DNA from: Patescibacteria group bacterium
GTDB taxonomy: Bacteria > Patescibacteriota > Minisyncoccia > Phycocordibacterales > SIBU01
Reading direction: 5' to 3'
Length of the DNA stretch: 10,363 nucleotides
Assembly: GCA_018968805.1 (NCBI GenBank)
Contig: JAGWZX010000011.1
Span: 1-10,363 of the forward strand
The notes under the pieces: model-generated
Database searches by the model: none
What the model was told of the DNA's origin: nothing
Seen by the model: the letters and a program-made list of their open reading frames with translations, nothing else
Made by a program: the position numbers and the translations under genes
Shown here: positions 1-5,352 of the stretch, in pieces
Numbering within the stretch: position 1 is the stretch's first letter
How the letters are laid out: every line of letters begins with the position of its first letter

Positions 1-83
1 CAACCGGGAGTCCTTTCTTTTGCTACCTCGCGATGCGGGGATGAGTAAAGATAAGTTCAACCAACAAGATGGAGAAACGTAAC

Positions 84-302
84 ATGAATACAGTAAATAC
101 AGTTTGGCGCAATGCGTTTATTTTCAAAAGAATGACCTCGGAGGCTGTAAATGCGGGAGCACAGGCATTCGCCGACGGTAAGGATCTCGCAGATAATCCG
201 TACAATATCAAGACCGCTGATCGCCTCCATTACGCTTGGCGTACCGGTTTTATTGGTGCCATGAAATTGCGCCATCTCGAGGTGGGGTCGGGAAGCCACT
301 GA
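84..302 (+). CDS. Ribosome modulation factor (RMF)-like small protein
   Basis: This 72-residue protein has a core that follows the RMF pattern, judged by eye against E. coli RMF from memory. Seen here: A21-x3-G25-x-Q27-A28-x3-G32, then N38-P39-Y40, then W52-R53-x-G55-F56 and A59. RMF has A-x3-G-x-QA-x3-G, then CPY, then a Trp-Arg segment. RMF-type proteins bind the small ribosomal subunit and help form inactive 100S dimers in stationary phase; that role here is inference. The ATG at 84 is preferred over the in-frame ATG at 69 because a GGAG at 71-74 lies 9 nt upstream of it, one of the few Shine-Dalgarno-like sites in the window. The first 18 residues are extra relative to E. coli RMF. The gene stands alone and ends just before a strong terminator. 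Another helix-rich small protein of unrelated origin cannot be excluded. Confidence 0.6.
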   Translation: MNTVNTVWRNAFIFKRMTSEAVNAGAQAFADGKDLADNPYNIKTADRLHYAWRTGFIGAMKLRHLEVGSGSH

Positions 303-329
303 GTTGGCGCGCTACGGATTCTGTCTGTC

Positions 330-358
330 ACCGCTCTTTCGGGAGCGGTTTTATTTTG
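330..358 (+). terminator. Rho-independent terminator of the RMF-like gene
   Basis: A 7-bp perfect stem (ACCGCTC / GAGCGGT, 330-336 and 343-349) with a 6-nt loop is followed by a T-rich tail (350-357). It lies 27 nt after the stop codon at 302. The opposite strand has no T-tract after the stem, so it probably does not terminate the convergent glutaredoxin gene. Confidence 0.85.
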
Positions 359-364
359 CAACGA

Positions 365-598
365 CTATTTAACCCCTAGGAGCTTGCGCAGTTTCGGTTC
401 GTTAAAACCGACAACTATGTTTCCGTCAATATCTATGACCGGCACGCCCATCTGGCCGCTTTTCAGAACCATCTCCTTGCGAGCGGCTAAATCGGCGGCC
501 GCGTTTTTGTCGGTGTAAGCGATATTGTTGGCCTTAAAAAAATCTTTAGCCATGTGGCAGAAGTGGCAAGCCGGCGTGGAGTAAATAATTACGCTCAT
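365..598 (-). CDS. Glutaredoxin-like protein (NrdH/YruB type)
   Basis: This 77-residue protein has a thioredoxin fold of glutaredoxin size. It starts with a beta strand (VIIYS) and has the redox motif C11-H-F-C14 in the family context TPxCxxC. The cis-proline is P53 in GVPVI, followed by the DGN turn (58-60) and the VGFN segment that helps bind thiol substrates. Proteins of this kind reduce disulfides or glutathione mixed disulfides in the cytoplasm, some serving ribonucleotide reductase; the partner here is unknown. The gene is convergent to the RMF-like gene and divergent from the HAD gene. The ATG at 598 has no Shine-Dalgarno, but a near-consensus promoter lies about 35 nt upstream. Length and motifs are complete. 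It could equally be called NrdH-redoxin or a YruB-family glutaredoxin. Confidence 0.9.
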   Translation of the reverse strand: MSVIIYSTPACHFCHMAKDFFKANNIAYTDKNAAADLAARKEMVLKSGQMGVPVIDIDGNIVVGFNEPKLRKLLGVK

Positions 599-624
599 GG
601 GAGGTTTTATTTATTGCGGTTAAT

Positions 625-633
625 TGGTAGAAT
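625..633 (+). promoter_or_regulatory. Possible extended -10 promoter for the HAD/FAD/Nudix operon
   Basis: TGG-TAGAAT fits an extended -10 (TGn plus a 5/6 match to TATAAT). The -35 position is weak (TTTTAT at 605-610). It would start transcription near 640, about 32 nt before the ATG at 672. Its -10 overlaps the opposite-strand -10 by two bases, so the two promoters could exclude each other. Confidence 0.35.
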
Positions 634-659
634 TATACATATGTTATCGCCGGCGTCAA
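632..659 (-). promoter_or_regulatory. Sigma70-type promoter for the glutaredoxin gene
   Basis: Read on the minus strand, a -35 TTGACG (654-659) is followed after 16 nt by a perfect -10 TATAAT (632-637). The expected transcription start is near 625, giving a leader of about 27 nt before the ATG at 598. This is one of the best promoter matches in the window. Confidence 0.75.
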
Positions 660-671
660 AAATTTAAAACC

Positions 672-1403
672 ATGCGACATTTCAAAAATATCAACGAATG
701 GAAAGAAACGGAATACAAACATGTTTTCTTTGACATGGACGGCACAGTGACCCGCGCCAAATCGCTTATTACGCCGGAAATGACGGAAGCTCTCTTGATT
801 CTCAAGAAAAAACACGACGTTATTATCGTTTCCGGCCAAACACGGCAGGACATCGCTAGACAGACTAAGAATTTCCCTTCGTATTATCTTTGTCAAAACG
901 GGAATCACGCTCTTGACGCGGTTTCCGGAAAAGAATTTTGGAAAAACGAACTCTCCGACGTGCAGAAAGCCGAAATCATGGGCCATATCCATTCTTTACC
1001 GCGCACCTGGCCGGTTAAAGACGAAAACGATTTGATTGAAGGTCGCGGTTCGCAGATTTCCTACTCGCTTCTCGGCCATCATGAGGACGTTGCCAAAAAA
1101 GAAGCATTCGATCCTGATTGTAAAAAGCGGGAGACAATGCTTCTTGAACATCCGCTCGTTTCCGAAACGGTGGAAGTGAAAATCGGCGGAACGACCACGT
1201 TTGATTATTTTGAAAAAGGCAAGAACAAAGGGCGCAATGTCACGCGATTCGCAAAGCTCATGGGTTGGCGTTTGGAGGACTGCGTTTATATCGGCGACCG
1301 GCTTTTCCCGGGCGGCAACGATGACACCGTGCTTGGCGTATGCGATACATTGCAAGTTTCCGGGCCGGATGATACGTTCGTTGCGGTGAAGAAAATCATT
1401 TAA
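672..1403 (+). CDS. HAD-IIB family protein, eukaryotic phosphomannomutase (PMM)-like
   Basis: This 243-residue protein matches the length and motif order of eukaryotic-type phosphomannomutase, a HAD superfamily enzyme that interconverts mannose-6-phosphate and mannose-1-phosphate. Motif I is D21-M-D23-G-T with both aspartates (nucleophile and acid/base). Motif II is at S54 (VSGQTR), a QNGNHA segment (75-80) corresponds to PMM ENGLVA, a cap segment IEGRGSQ follows, then TFDYFEKGKNKG with the motif III lysine. The metal-binding loop is GDRLFPGGND (208-217), almost identical to PMM GDKTMPGGND. Against human PMM2 recalled from memory, several sugar-phosphate arginines appear changed (R21 to K, R134 to H, R141 to K), so mutase activity is uncertain and a sugar phosphatase is possible. 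The ATG at 672 is chosen because an in-frame TTG at 624 lies upstream of the likely transcription start. One nucleotide separates the stop from the next gene. Confidence 0.85.
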   Translation: MRHFKNINEWKETEYKHVFFDMDGTVTRAKSLITPEMTEALLILKKKHDVIIVSGQTRQDIARQTKNFPSYYLCQNGNHALDAVSGKEFWKNELSDVQKAEIMGHIHSLPRTWPVKDENDLIEGRGSQISYSLLGHHEDVAKKEAFDPDCKKRETMLLEHPLVSETVEVKIGGTTTFDYFEKGKNKGRNVTRFAKLMGWRLEDCVYIGDRLFPGGNDDTVLGVCDTLQVSGPDDTFVAVKKII

Positions 1404-1404
1404 C

Positions 1405-3045
1405 ATGAGCTACGCCGAACAAATCGCCGGATTTTTCAAAGGGGAGATTCGCGGAGACGACGCGGCGCTTGACGCGGCCAGCCGCGATGCCAGCTTGTTT
1501 GAGGTCAGGCCGTCGCTGGTGGTTTCGCCGCGCGATACGGAAGATGTAAAGGCGCTCGTAAAGTTCGCGGCAAAGCGAAAAGAGGCGGGGGAGGACATTT
1601 CGCTCACGGCGCGTTCGGCCGGCACGGACATGAGCGGCGGGCCGCTCTCGCAAGGCATAGTTGTCGATTTTTTGAAGCATTTTAAACGCATCATAGACAT
1701 TTCAGGAATGCAGGCGACCGTTCAACCCGGCGTTTATTATCGTGATTTTGAAAAAGAAACTCTCGCTCACGACCTGCTCTTGCCGTCGTATCCGGCTTCG
1801 CGCGATTTGTGCACCTTGGGCGGTATGGTGGCCAATAATTCCGGAGGCGAGAAGACGCTTACATACGGCAAAACTGAGAAATACGTGCGGAAGATCAAAG
1901 TGGTTTTGTCGGACGGTGAAGAATACGAAGTTCGCGCTCTAACGATGCGCGAACTTGCCGAAGTAAGCCGGAGAAAAAATCTGTTCGGTGAAATCCATAG
2001 GAAAATGTTTGAGTTGATTAGCGGCCATTACGAAGAAATTAGCGCCGCCAAACCGAATGTCACGAAAAATTCCGCCGGTTATTATTTATGGAACGTTTAT
2101 GACAAGGAGAAAGGAATTTTTGATCTGACCAAGATTATTGTCGGTTCGCAAGGCACGCTGGGTTTGATTACCGAAGCGACTGTATCATTGGTAACGCCGA
2201 AAAAACACTCCTCGCTCCTGATAGCGTTTCTCCCGACCTTAAAACCGCTCGCTTCCGTAACGGATGCGGTGCTGAAATTCAATCCGGAAAGTTTTGAATC
2301 TTTTGACGACCACACTCTTAAAGTGGCCCTGAAACTTTTTCCGGCTATCGTCAAAAAATTGAACGGCACTCTGTTCAGCCTGGCTTTTCAGTTTCTGCCG
2401 GAATTTTGGATGGTGGCGACCGGCGGCGTGCCAAAACTTATTTTAATCGCGGAATTCACCGATGACACGGAGGAGGCCGCGGCCGCCCGGGCGGCCGCGG
2501 CCCGCGAAGCCCTCAATCCCTTTCATCTTAAAACCAAAATCGCCAAAAATGACGCCGAGGCTAAAAAATATTGGACTTTCCGCCGCGAGAGTTTCAATCT
2601 TTTGCGGGAGCATCTGAGCAATCTGCGCACCGCGCCGTTTATTGACGACTTCGTCATCCGCCATGAGGATATGGCAACGTTTCTGCCGCGTCTTGACGCG
2701 ATTCTGTCGCGCTACAAACTTATTTACACCATTGCCGGCCACGTCGGCGACGGCAATTTCCACATAATTCCATTGATGGATCTGCGCGACCGAAAAAATG
2801 TCGTTATTATGCGCCAGTTAGCCGATCAGGTTTATCGTCTCGTATTAGATTTTCGCGGCACTATCACGGGCGAGCACAATGACGGCATTATTCGCACGCC
2901 TTATCTTCCGATGATGTATCCACCCGTCATTATTAAGCTGTTTGAAGAAACTAAGCGCGTTTTTGATCCTTTGAATATTTTCAACCCAGGCAAGAAGGTT
3001 GGCATAGATAAAGAATATCCTTGGCGGCATATCAGCAGGACTTAA
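1405..3045 (+). CDS. FAD-linked oxidoreductase (GlcD / D-lactate / D-2-hydroxyglutarate dehydrogenase type)
   Basis: This 546-residue protein has an N-terminal PCMH-type FAD-binding domain (about 35-270) and a C-terminal FAD-oxidase domain (about 285-535). FAD-binding signatures are TARSAGTDMSGG (68-79), the PSYPASRDLCTLGGM stretch beginning at P127, VANNSGGEKT, and GSQGTLGLITEA (from about 247). The C-terminal domain carries H446 and H453 in GHVGDGNFH and the E490-H491 pair in GEHNDG, which form the metal and substrate site that polarises a 2-hydroxyacid in this family. It ends with DPLNIFNPGK, typical of the group. The GEHNDG variant recalls the large YdiJ-type enzymes, but the fused iron-sulfur domain of those is absent. 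Substrate and electron acceptor cannot be read from sequence. The start follows the HAD stop by one nucleotide, so translation is probably coupled. An Ala/Arg-rich helix at about 357-368 is encoded by a GC palindrome. Confidence 0.9.
   Translation: MSYAEQIAGFFKGEIRGDDAALDAASRDASLFEVRPSLVVSPRDTEDVKALVKFAAKRKEAGEDISLTARSAGTDMSGGPLSQGIVVDFLKHFKRIIDISGMQATVQPGVYYRDFEKETLAHDLLLPSYPASRDLCTLGGMVANNSGGEKTLTYGKTEKYVRKIKVVLSDGEEYEVRALTMRELAEVSRRKNLFGEIHRKMFELISGHYEEISAAKPNVTKNSAGYYLWNVYDKEKGIFDLTKIIVGSQGTLGLITEATVSLVTPKKHSSLLIAFLPTLKPLASVTDAVLKFNPESFESFDDHTLKVALKLFPAIVKKLNGTLFSLAFQFLPEFWMVATGGVPKLILIAEFTDDTEEAAAARAAAAREALNPFHLKTKIAKNDAEAKKYWTFRRESFNLLREHLSNLRTAPFIDDFVIRHEDMATFLPRLDAILSRYKLIYTIAGHVGDGNFHIIPLMDLRDRKNVVIMRQLADQVYRLVLDFRGTITGEHNDGIIRTPYLPMMYPPVIIKLFEETKRVFDPLNIFNPGKKVGIDKEYPWRHISRT
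2475..2502. repeat. 28-bp perfect all-G/C palindrome inside the FAD oxidoreductase gene
   Basis: GGCCGCGGCCGCCC (2475-2488) is followed without spacer by its exact reverse complement (2489-2502). The flanking bases do not pair. In frame it encodes an alternating Ala/Arg stretch within a predicted helix. The surrounding gene is of ordinary base composition. Confidence 0.95.
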
Positions 3046-3083
3046 ACACGGAAGCGGCTAAAGTAATTTTCGCACATACCCTA

Positions 3084-3491
3084 ATGAGACTTACAACCTC
3101 GGTGTTCTTGACCAGCGGCGACCGAGTTCTTCTGGCCATGAAAAAACGCGGTTTCGGCGCGGGTAAATGGAATGGCGTAGGCGGCAAGGTGCAGGCGGGG
3201 GAGAACATCCTAGACGCCGCCCGGCGCGAGGCGAAAGAAGAAATAGGAGTCGAGGTCGGTTTTTCCGGTTTAAGGCAACAGGCAGTTTTAAATTTTGAAT
3301 TCAAAAGTCCTATGAAGTCGGATTGGAACCAGTCATGCCATGTGTTTGTTGCGGATGTCTGGCGTGGCAAACCGAAAGAATCCGAAGAGATGCGGCCGGA
3401 ATGGTTTCCTGTTGAGACATTGCCGTTTGAACAAATGTGGGCAGATGACCCTGTGTGGTTGCCGCTTGTATTGGCGGGGGGAATCATTTGA
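3084..3491 (+). CDS. Nudix hydrolase, MTH1/MutT-like, C-terminus lost by an apparent frameshift
   Basis: The frame as read gives 135 residues. The Nudix box is complete: G34-x5-E40-x7-R48-E49-x2-E52-E53-x-G55. Resemblance to human MTH1 (from memory) is striking: MKKRGFGAGKWNG (19-31), EEMRPEWF (101-108) and PFEQMWADDPVW (114-125). Counterparts of the MTH1 base-binding residues are visible: T5, K20, F24, N30, W119, D121 and D122. MTH1-type enzymes hydrolyse oxidised purine nucleoside triphosphates such as 8-oxo-dGTP to monophosphates, so a nucleotide-pool sanitising role is likely. The frame stops just after a six-G run (3476-3481), but the missing family C-terminus continues in the next frame to 3585. 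The ATG at 3084 is preferred to the TTG at 3021 because it aligns with the MTH1 N-terminus and avoids overlap with the FAD gene. The gap to that gene is 38 nt, so it is probably in the same operon. Confidence 0.9.
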   Translation: MRLTTSVFLTSGDRVLLAMKKRGFGAGKWNGVGGKVQAGENILDAARREAKEEIGVEVGFSGLRQQAVLNFEFKSPMKSDWNQSCHVFVADVWRGKPKESEEMRPEWFPVETLPFEQMWADDPVWLPLVLAGGII

Positions 3492-3585
3492 AGCGTCGTT
3501 CAGCTTCAATGAAGACGGCTCTACTGTAATTTCCCACACAATCAAGAAAAAAAGATTTAATGGCGCGCGAAAGGTTCCCGTATAG
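3482..3585 (+). other. Displaced C-terminal part of the MTH1-like Nudix gene (+1 frame)
   Basis: With one G fewer in the 3476-3481 run, the reading frame continues as ESFEASFSFNEDGSTVI, then SHTIKKKRF and a short tail to a TAG at 3583-3585. This lines up with the recalled MTH1 ending, which has the same F-x3-F-x-F spacing and a final T-I/L strand. The restored protein would be 166 residues (MTH1 has 156) and would overlap the 3-prime end of the convergent LOG gene by 29 nt. A sequencing error, a real mutation or ribosomal slippage would all look the same here. Confidence 0.75.
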
Positions 3586-4270
3586 GCACCTCTTTAATGA
3601 TCTCGAGGATTTCGTTATTGTCGTCGGTGATGGTGTACAGGCTCATTTCCAATTCATCAATCGCGTGGTGTTTTTCGTGCATGAACGTCGCGATGAATTT
3701 TTGCAATTCACCCCAGTAATCTTTCCCGACAAGGATAATGGGAACGCGGCGGATTTTGCGCGTTTGAATGAGCGTCAGAATTTCAAACAGTTCGTCAAAA
3801 GTGCCGAATCCGCCCGGGAAAAAGAGATAGGCCTCGGCGGCGAAAGAAAGGGCGGTTTTGCGCACAAAGAAATAATCAAATTCCATTGATTCGGTGGTGA
3901 AAGAGTTTAAAGGCTGATGCGCCGGCAAGCGAATGTTCAAGCCCACTGAAGTTTTTCCGGCCTCAAACGCTCCGCGATTTGCCGCTTCCATAATGCCCCC
4001 TCCGCCGCCGGTAATAACTGTATAGCCGGCGAGTGCGACTTTTTTTGCCAGTTCCCGCGCCTTTTCATAATGATTATTGCCGGGCGAAAGACGGGCAGAG
4101 CCGAAAAAGCTCACCGATTTTTTGAACTGATTGATGAATTCAAAAGCGCGGGTGAATTCATGGTCAATACGGTGAACCCGGGCATGAATAATCCGGTGGA
4201 TTTCTTCTCTGGAAATGGGTCCCGGCAACGGTTCGCCAACGTGATTGCCGGTAATGTGATTAGATTCCAT
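3557..4270 (-). CDS. LOG family protein (TIGR00730-type, cytokinin-activating-enzyme fold)
   Basis: This 237-residue protein has a Rossmann-like lysine-decarboxylase/LOG domain. Visible marks are the first strand with FFGSAR (55-60), the phosphate-binding GGGGGIMEAANRGA (88-101), the R137-K138 pair in FFVRKTAL, and the signature PGGFGTFDE (152-160) with catalytic E160. LOG proteins hydrolyse the N-glycosidic bond of nucleoside 5-prime-monophosphates, releasing the base and ribose 5-phosphate. In non-plant-associated bacteria the physiological substrate is usually unknown, and AMP-nucleosidase-like activity is possible. An N-terminal extension of about 50 residues precedes the fold. The ATG at 4270 is chosen over an upstream TTG at 4306 because the likely promoter -10 (4295-4300) lies between them. 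It has no Shine-Dalgarno. The gene is divergent from the FKBP gene and convergent with the Nudix gene. Confidence 0.9.
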   Translation of the reverse strand: MESNHITGNHVGEPLPGPISREEIHRIIHARVHRIDHEFTRAFEFINQFKKSVSFFGSARLSPGNNHYEKARELAKKVALAGYTVITGGGGGIMEAANRGAFEAGKTSVGLNIRLPAHQPLNSFTTESMEFDYFFVRKTALSFAAEAYLFFPGGFGTFDELFEILTLIQTRKIRRVPIILVGKDYWGELQKFIATFMHEKHHAIDELEMSLYTITDDNNEILEIIKEVPIREPFARH

Positions 4271-4294
4271 GCGAAATAAATTGTTACATTTAAC

Positions 4295-4323
4295 ATTGTA
4301 CGGCAAGAGAAATATTTTGCAAA
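4295..4323 (-). promoter_or_regulatory. Promoter of the LOG-family gene
   Basis: On the minus strand, -35 TTTGCA (4318-4323) is followed after exactly 17 nt by -10 TACAAT (4295-4300). The start of transcription would be near 4288, about 18 nt before the ATG at 4270. Confidence 0.6.
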
Positions 4324-4344
4324 GTTTTTCCTTCGCGTTATAAT
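4317..4344 (+). promoter_or_regulatory. Promoter of the FKBP gene
   Basis: -35 TTGCAA (4317-4322) and a perfect -10 TATAAT (4339-4344) are separated by 16 nt. Transcription would start near 4351, about 20 nt before the ATG at 4371. The -35 shares the 8-bp palindrome TTTGCAAA (4316-4323) with the divergent LOG promoter. Confidence 0.65.
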
Positions 4345-4370
4345 TTTAAGATATTAATAAACATACACAC

Positions 4371-4862
4371 ATGGCTAATCTCACTAGAAACGAGGGTATT
4401 GCGGTGGGTGTTGCGCTTGTTGTTGTTCTCGGCGCGCTTTTTTTCGGCAGTTATGTTTTTCGGGGCGGGTCCGCTGCTCCCGCTCAAACAACCAATGGAC
4501 CGTCTATGGCGGGAAACGCGAATAACGGCGGGTCATCGGGACTTCTTATCCAAGACGTCAAACCCGGCGCAGGCGCGTCGGTTAAGGCCGGAGACACCGT
4601 ATCCGTTAATTATGTCGGCGCGTTGCCAGACGGCACTGTTTTTGACAGCTCAAGCGCTCACGGAGGACAGCCGTTGACCTTTACCGTCGGAAGCGGTCAA
4701 CTTATCAAAGGATTTGATGAGGGAGTGATCGGCATGCAGGTTGGTGGCGAGCGCAAGATCACTATTCCTCCAGACCTTGGATACGGCGCGCAGGCTGTCG
4801 GACCGATTCCGGCGAATTCCACGCTGGTATTTGATATCACGCTTGTGAAGATTGGCCAGTAA
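4371..4862 (+). CDS. Membrane-anchored FKBP-type peptidyl-prolyl cis-trans isomerase
   Basis: This 163-residue protein has three parts. Residues 9-30 form a single hydrophobic segment after a short N-terminus (MANLTRNE). Residues 31-57 form a Gly/Ala/Ser/Asn-rich linker. Residues 58-163 form one FKBP domain. Active-site residues that line the FKBP12 pocket are present: Y81, F91-D92, F104, I112, F115 in the place of the usual Trp, Y138 in LGYGAQ, and F154 in TLVFDITLVKI. The enzyme speeds prolyl isomerisation and likely works outside the cytoplasmic membrane, tethered by the uncleaved anchor. A cleaved signal is less likely, as no clear cleavage site is visible, and there is no lipobox Cys. 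There is no Shine-Dalgarno. The gene has its own promoter and a strong terminator, so it is probably monocistronic. Confidence 0.93.
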   Translation: MANLTRNEGIAVGVALVVVLGALFFGSYVFRGGSAAPAQTTNGPSMAGNANNGGSSGLLIQDVKPGAGASVKAGDTVSVNYVGALPDGTVFDSSSAHGGQPLTFTVGSGQLIKGFDEGVIGMQVGGERKITIPPDLGYGAQAVGPIPANSTLVFDITLVKIGQ

Positions 4863-4881
4863 ATTGTCAGATTTTTCTTGC

Positions 4882-4913
4882 CAAGCACCCCCAAAGAGGG
4901 GGTGCTTGTTTTT
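4882..4913 (+). terminator. Rho-independent terminator of the FKBP gene
   Basis: An 11-bp perfect stem (CAAGCACCCCC at 4882-4892, GGGGGTGCTTG at 4898-4908) with a 5-nt loop AAAGA is followed directly by five T. It begins 20 nt after the FKBP stop. Confidence 0.95.
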
Positions 4914-4934
4914 GTAACGTATCACGTTGACATT

Positions 4935-4943
4935 TGTTATATT
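4935..4943 (+). promoter_or_regulatory. Possible extended -10 promoter for the small membrane-protein gene
   Basis: TGT-TATATT is an extended -10 element directly after the FKBP terminator. The matching -35 position is poor. It would give a leader of about 140 nt before the ATG at 5088, holding a small hairpin (TTCGCG at 4993-4998, CGCGAA at 5003-5008, loop TTCA) and an AGGAGG at 5027-5032. Confidence 0.35.
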
Positions 4944-5087
4944 GAACGGCAAACTTACGCGGGTTTTGACATAAAACAAGCCTCTTTTTCTCTTCGCGTT
5001 CACGCGAATGGCCGCGCGCGGTGATGAGGAGGGTTGTTGGATTACCAGCACGTGTCCGCTTGTCCGCGGATGCGCTCACCCTTTTCA

Positions 5088-5279
5088 ATGATTACCGCGA
5101 TGAGAATTTTGCGGGCAATCGGATTAGGGCTGCTGATAATCATTTCGCAGCTCTTAGTTCCTCGGGTTTTTCACAGCGTCGAGGACGCAGTGGTTGAGAC
5201 TTTTGATACGGCCGCGGTGATCATGAGTACCGCCCGCAATTCCGTAGAACACGGCCTCCCGCCGCCCTCTCGCCTGTGA
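5088..5279 (+). CDS. Hypothetical small protein with one N-terminal membrane segment
   Basis: I do not recognise this protein. From the ATG at 5088 it is 63 residues: a short basic start (MITAMRILRAIG), a hydrophobic stretch GLGLLIIISQLLVP, then a mildly acidic, probably helical tail ending in PPPSRL. The topology is that of a signal anchor or a signal peptide. Support for a real gene comes from the terminator that starts 6 nt after the stop and a possible promoter upstream. The start is uncertain: the open frame extends upstream, and a TTG at 5037 sits 4 nt after a perfect AGGAGG (5027-5032), which would give 80 residues. Inner ATGs at 5070 and 5100 are also possible. A competing 57-codon ORF in another frame (5024-5197) has a plausible composition but no promoter-terminator logic of its own. 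Confidence 0.45.
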   Translation: MITAMRILRAIGLGLLIIISQLLVPRVFHSVEDAVVETFDTAAVIMSTARNSVEHGLPPPSRL

Positions 5280-5285
5280 CAAGAC

Positions 5286-5324
5286 CAAAGCCGTCACCAT
5301 CGCGTGACGGCTTTGTTGTTTTTG
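5286..5324 (+). terminator. Rho-independent terminator before tgt
   Basis: A 12-bp perfect stem (CAAAGCCGTCAC at 5286-5297, GTGACGGCTTTG at 5304-5315) with loop CATCGC is followed by TTGTTTTTG. It ends the transcript of the small upstream gene and is only about 30 nt ahead of tgt, whose promoter probably overlaps the tail. Confidence 0.92.
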
Positions 5325-5336
5325 GGAGCAATCTTT

Positions 5337-5345
5337 TGTTATGCT
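5337..5345 (+). promoter_or_regulatory. Extended -10 promoter of tgt, implying a leaderless or near-leaderless mRNA
   Basis: TGT-TATGCT (5337-5345) is an extended -10. With normal spacing the transcript would start at about 5351-5353, at or next to the ATG at 5353. The -35 region is weak (T-rich, 5316-5322). The ATG at 5341 lies inside the -10 and so would not be transcribed from this promoter. Confidence 0.5.
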
Positions 5346-5352
5346 AAGGATC

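Noticed and set aside
2..82. Open frame running in from the left edge and ending at a TAA at 80-82, one base before the RMF-like ATG.
   Set aside because: Only 26 codons are visible and no family features can be seen. Two other frames also enter from the edge and stop within 50 nt, so an upstream gene tail cannot be asserted.
330..358. Bidirectional terminator serving both the RMF-like and the glutaredoxin genes.
   Set aside because: Only the plus strand has a T-rich tail after the stem; the minus strand continues with GACAGAC.
624..671. TTG-initiated N-terminal extension of the HAD protein.
   Set aside because: It lies on the promoter -10 elements, encodes a non-family segment, and the ATG at 672 gives a normal PMM-like start.
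3021..3083. TTG start for the Nudix gene, overlapping the FAD gene.
   Set aside because: The MTH1 alignment begins at the ATG at 3084, and the extension is coding sequence of the FAD gene in another frame.
4271..4306. TTG start extending the LOG protein by 12 residues.
   Set aside because: The likely -10 box (4295-4300) and transcription start (about 4288) lie within it, so those codons would not be in the mRNA.
4927..4971. Two TTGACA hexamers (4927-4932 and 4966-4971) as -35 boxes for the small membrane gene.
   Set aside because: Neither has an acceptable -10 at 16-18 nt. The extended -10 at 4935-4943 is the better candidate.
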